Of a stretch of 28,997 nt of DNA, positions 27,295-28,997 are shown one piece after another; within the stretch, counting starts at the first letter, position 1, and each line of letters begins with the position of its first letter. The position numbers and the translations under genes were made by a program. The notes under the pieces were generated by a model. The model was not told where the DNA came from. It ran no database searches and saw only the letters and a program-made list of their open reading frames with translations. Origin of the DNA: Reclinomonas americana ATCC 50394 (Eukaryota > Jakobida > Jakobea > Jakobida); the NCBI GenBank assembly GCA_048213135.1, contig PS015061.1:1-28997 (forward strand), read 5' to 3'.

Positions 27295-28106
27295 TCACAT
27301 CTCGTCCTCGGGGAGAGGATAGTCTGCTGCTGCTGCCATTGAGGCCTCCGGCGCCGCTGTAACACCACCACTGCTCACAACAAACGCCTCGCCGACGGCA
27401 ACAGCCGCGTGATCACCCTTGCCAATGCGCTGGTACTGCGCCGCCGTGATTGCTCGCAGCGGAGCCATCTCGACGTGGTCGCCCTCGTCCGTCGTCACCG
27501 ACGACGAAGAGCACACGCTGTGTCGATCGTCCTCTGCCGCCGTAGCCGATGCCGCTGCCGCCAGGCGCATCAGCAGGCTGCTGGCGTCCTCGTCCCCGCT
27601 CGCCCCGCTGCTGCTGTCGTCGACAACGTCGCGGCGGAACACCCGCACATCCGCTGGCGACGTGACGTTCACCAGGCGGATGAGCTTCGTCGGATCCTCG
27701 GCGCCAAACACGAAGCGCTGCAGTCTGTGCTCAGGGCAAAGTCAGTCTTTTGTGTCCTTCTTGTCAACCCTCGCAAGTTGTCTTGTCACTCACCCATCCT
27801 TCTCATCCATCACTGCCAGGAACAGCTGGCAACCCGTGAGGCTTGACAGCTCCGACAGCTTCTTAATGCACCTGGGTGGGCAGGAGGGTGTGTGAGCAAC
27901 ATCTTCTTCTTTTGTCAACACACAGAGTCCAAAAATAGCTGACTCACCCCTCCCGCCGCTTGCGGAACGTCGTACTGTGACAGAGAAAGAGAGGGCGCGA
28001 TGGTGAGAAGATTGGAGAGAGTGCCTCTCTCACTGCTTGTGAGTGTGACTCACCGACGCCGCTTGCGGTCGGGGATGTATGCAATCTCAATCGCCTTGCG
28101 ACCCAT
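27295..28106 (-). CDS. SRF/Mcm1-type MADS-box transcription factor (MADS gene 2)
   Basis: Four exons, 28106-28054, 27974-27948, 27871-27794 and 27724-27295, give 195 residues in consistent phase. The MADS domain covers residues 1 to about 60: MGRKAIEIAYIPDRKRRR, then TTFRKRREGCIKKLSELSSL, then TGCQLFLAV. This matches the SRF/Mcm1 arrangement of G-R-x-K-I-x-[IM], a basic cluster, T-T-F-x-K-R-x-x-G-[IL]-x-K-K and L-[ST]-x-L-T-G. The segment after it (FVFGAEDPTKL) sits where the SAM extension begins in SRF-type proteins. The rest is a Ser/Ala/acidic tail without a known domain. The family binds CC(A/T)6GG sites as dimers and recruits partners in the nucleus. Compared with MADS gene 1 it is the conservative member, so the two are not recent duplicates. 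A CArG-like site lies in its second intron and a TATA-like box 51-56 bases upstream of its ATG. Confidence 0.9.
27929..27938. promoter_or_regulatory. CArG-like element in intron 2 of MADS gene 2
   Basis: CCAAAAATAG (reverse CTATTTTTGG) is one base from the CArG consensus CC(A/T)6GG. It lies 10 bases inside the intron from the donor at 27947. Intronic or promoter CArG boxes in MADS genes can mediate autoregulation, but a match of this quality could be chance. Confidence 0.3.
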
Positions 28107-28156
28107 GGTTCTTGTGTGTGGTTCGATAGCCCTTCCCGATGAAAACCCTTCCTTCG

Positions 28157-28162
28157 CTTATA
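28157..28162 (-). promoter_or_regulatory. TATA-like box of MADS gene 2
   Basis: TATAAG on the minus strand, 51-56 bases upstream of the ATG at 28106. Spacing suits a core promoter with a very short leader. Only a motif match. Confidence 0.35.
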
Positions 28163-28705
28163 CGCACACTATTGTTGAGTGTGTGTGGTTGTTGGTGGTG
28201 GTGGTGTTGGTGGTGGTGTTGTGAGAGGAGTGTTGCTGCTCTCGCGAAAGCGTCAAAAAATCGATTGTGCGATGGATTGGATCACGGAAAGCTGAAAATA
28301 GCGCGCGCGCATGAGTGATGCAGCCGAAAAAAGAAACGGTGTATGCCACTGTGCAGGTCATGTGATCAAGCAGGCACTGTGCAGTGCAGGCGCGATTGTG
28401 ACTGCAAGAAGCGTTCGAATTCGAATTCGAGTTGCAAATGGAAAGTGCGACATGCGCATGCATGCGCGTCTATTTTCGACTGGTGGGAAGGCTGAGGTGT
28501 GGGGTGCTGTAGCTGCAGGGCTCGTGCACAATCAGATCGATCTCGAGCGAAGGAGAGATCGAGGAAGCCAAATTAGAATTCAGTTGCAAGCCAATAAACA
28601 ACAATTCATTCACCAACAAACAATTAATTATGTACAGTGGTGGCGGTGGAGGGTAAGAACGTGCAAGACATGCTGGTCGCGTGAAAGCAGAGCCAGTGTC
28701 AGCAG
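28163..28705. other. Spacer upstream of MADS gene 2; no gene called
   Basis: Contains a (GGT)n-like tract (about 28190-28220), a GCGCGCGC run (about 28301-28308), a TTCGAATTCGAATTCGAG tandem (about 28412-28432) and CATGCGCATGCATGCGCG (about 28450-28467). No ORF with a plausible product was found. Confidence 0.5.
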
Positions 28706-28996
28706 TTACTGCCGTGCAGAGATGACGCGAACACAGGCAGCCACGTGTGCCGCCCAAATGACATGATCATGTCGGGCGACAGACGCACAGCACCTGCGCA
28801 GCAGGCGCTCCGTCTCATCCTCACTGCGTCGCTGGCTGACAGAATGCTTGTGCACCAAATCGGCCAGACCATTGGCCGTCAGTTTCGACACAATGCCACC
28901 AGTGCCAAAGACCAACGGTACGAACACGACTCGCTTGCCAGTACGCTCCTGAACGGCTTGAGCAAGGCGTAGGTACTTTCCAGCCTTCTCATCGTG
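28706..28996 (-). pseudogene. C-terminal fragment resembling a retroelement reverse-transcriptase protein (partial at window edge)
   Basis: An open minus-strand frame enters from the window edge at 28996 and stops at 28706 (96 codons). It reads DEKAGKYLRLAQAVQERTGK, then RVVFVPLVFGTGGIVSKL. The pattern K-x-x-K-Y-x-x-L-x-x-x-[VL]-x-x-x-x-[GN]-K-R-V-x-[FV]-[VI]-P-[LIF]-V-[FI]-G resembles the segment after the polymerase domain in many non-LTR reverse transcriptases of eukaryotes. The polymerase domain itself would lie beyond the window. The part after this motif (LLRRCCASVARHDHVIWAAH) does not clearly match, so I treat it as a degraded or partial copy. I am moderately sure of the family and unsure whether it is intact. 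Confidence 0.4.
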
Positions 28997-28997
28997 A

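Overview
This is a eukaryotic nuclear window, most likely from a unicellular or early-branching lineage. The genes are densely interrupted: I place 48 introns in six reconstructed gene models, some below 70 nt. Coding exons prefer C or G at the third codon position. Introns and spacers are dominated by (CT)n, (CA)n and polypyrimidine sequence. There is no operon structure, no CRISPR array and no recognisable tRNA. The products are two MADS-box transcription factors, a TMEM184/OST-alpha family membrane protein, an SLC18B1-like MFS transporter, a glutamine-rich protein and a kinase fusion. They point to a eukaryote but I cannot assign a lineage from them.

Layout. A seven-blade WD40 gene (+, 45-1148) converges on a nine-exon TMEM184-type gene (-, 1423-4979). 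A spacer follows (4980-6080). Next is a three-exon divergent MADS-box gene (-, 6081-7223) with a TATA/MEF2-like element just upstream, and then an unidentified C-terminal coding exon (-, 7443-7640). A repeat-rich spacer with a 658-base gap runs to about 9535. A thirteen-exon SLC18B1-like MFS transporter occupies 9536-13655 (+). A four-exon, roughly 901-residue polyglutamine protein with an N-terminal acylation signal lies at 14166-18731 (+). A 21-exon gene at 19434-27063 (+) encodes a myosin-light-chain/DAP-kinase-like kinase domain, an armadillo-like helical middle, a SPRY domain and a basic tail. A second, SRF/Mcm1-type MADS-box gene (-, 27295-28106) converges on it. The window ends in a reverse-transcriptase-like C-terminal fragment (-, 28706 to the edge).

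The genes do not form an obvious pathway. Several could belong to signalling at membranes (acylated polyQ protein, TMEM184, MFS carrier, kinase) and transcriptional output (two MADS factors), but that link is inference. The most notable observations are a recurrent non-standard splice donor, GTTGCG, used at nine introns in three genes on both strands; the kinase-armadillo-SPRY fusion; an intron built of tandem exon-like units; and contig edges that decay into TACG-cyclic sequence, which looks like a sequencing artefact rather than biology.

Gene models were joined by hand from reading-frame continuity, GT/AG sites and family resemblance. No alignment or RNA evidence was available, so individual splice sites may be off even where the gene call is firm.
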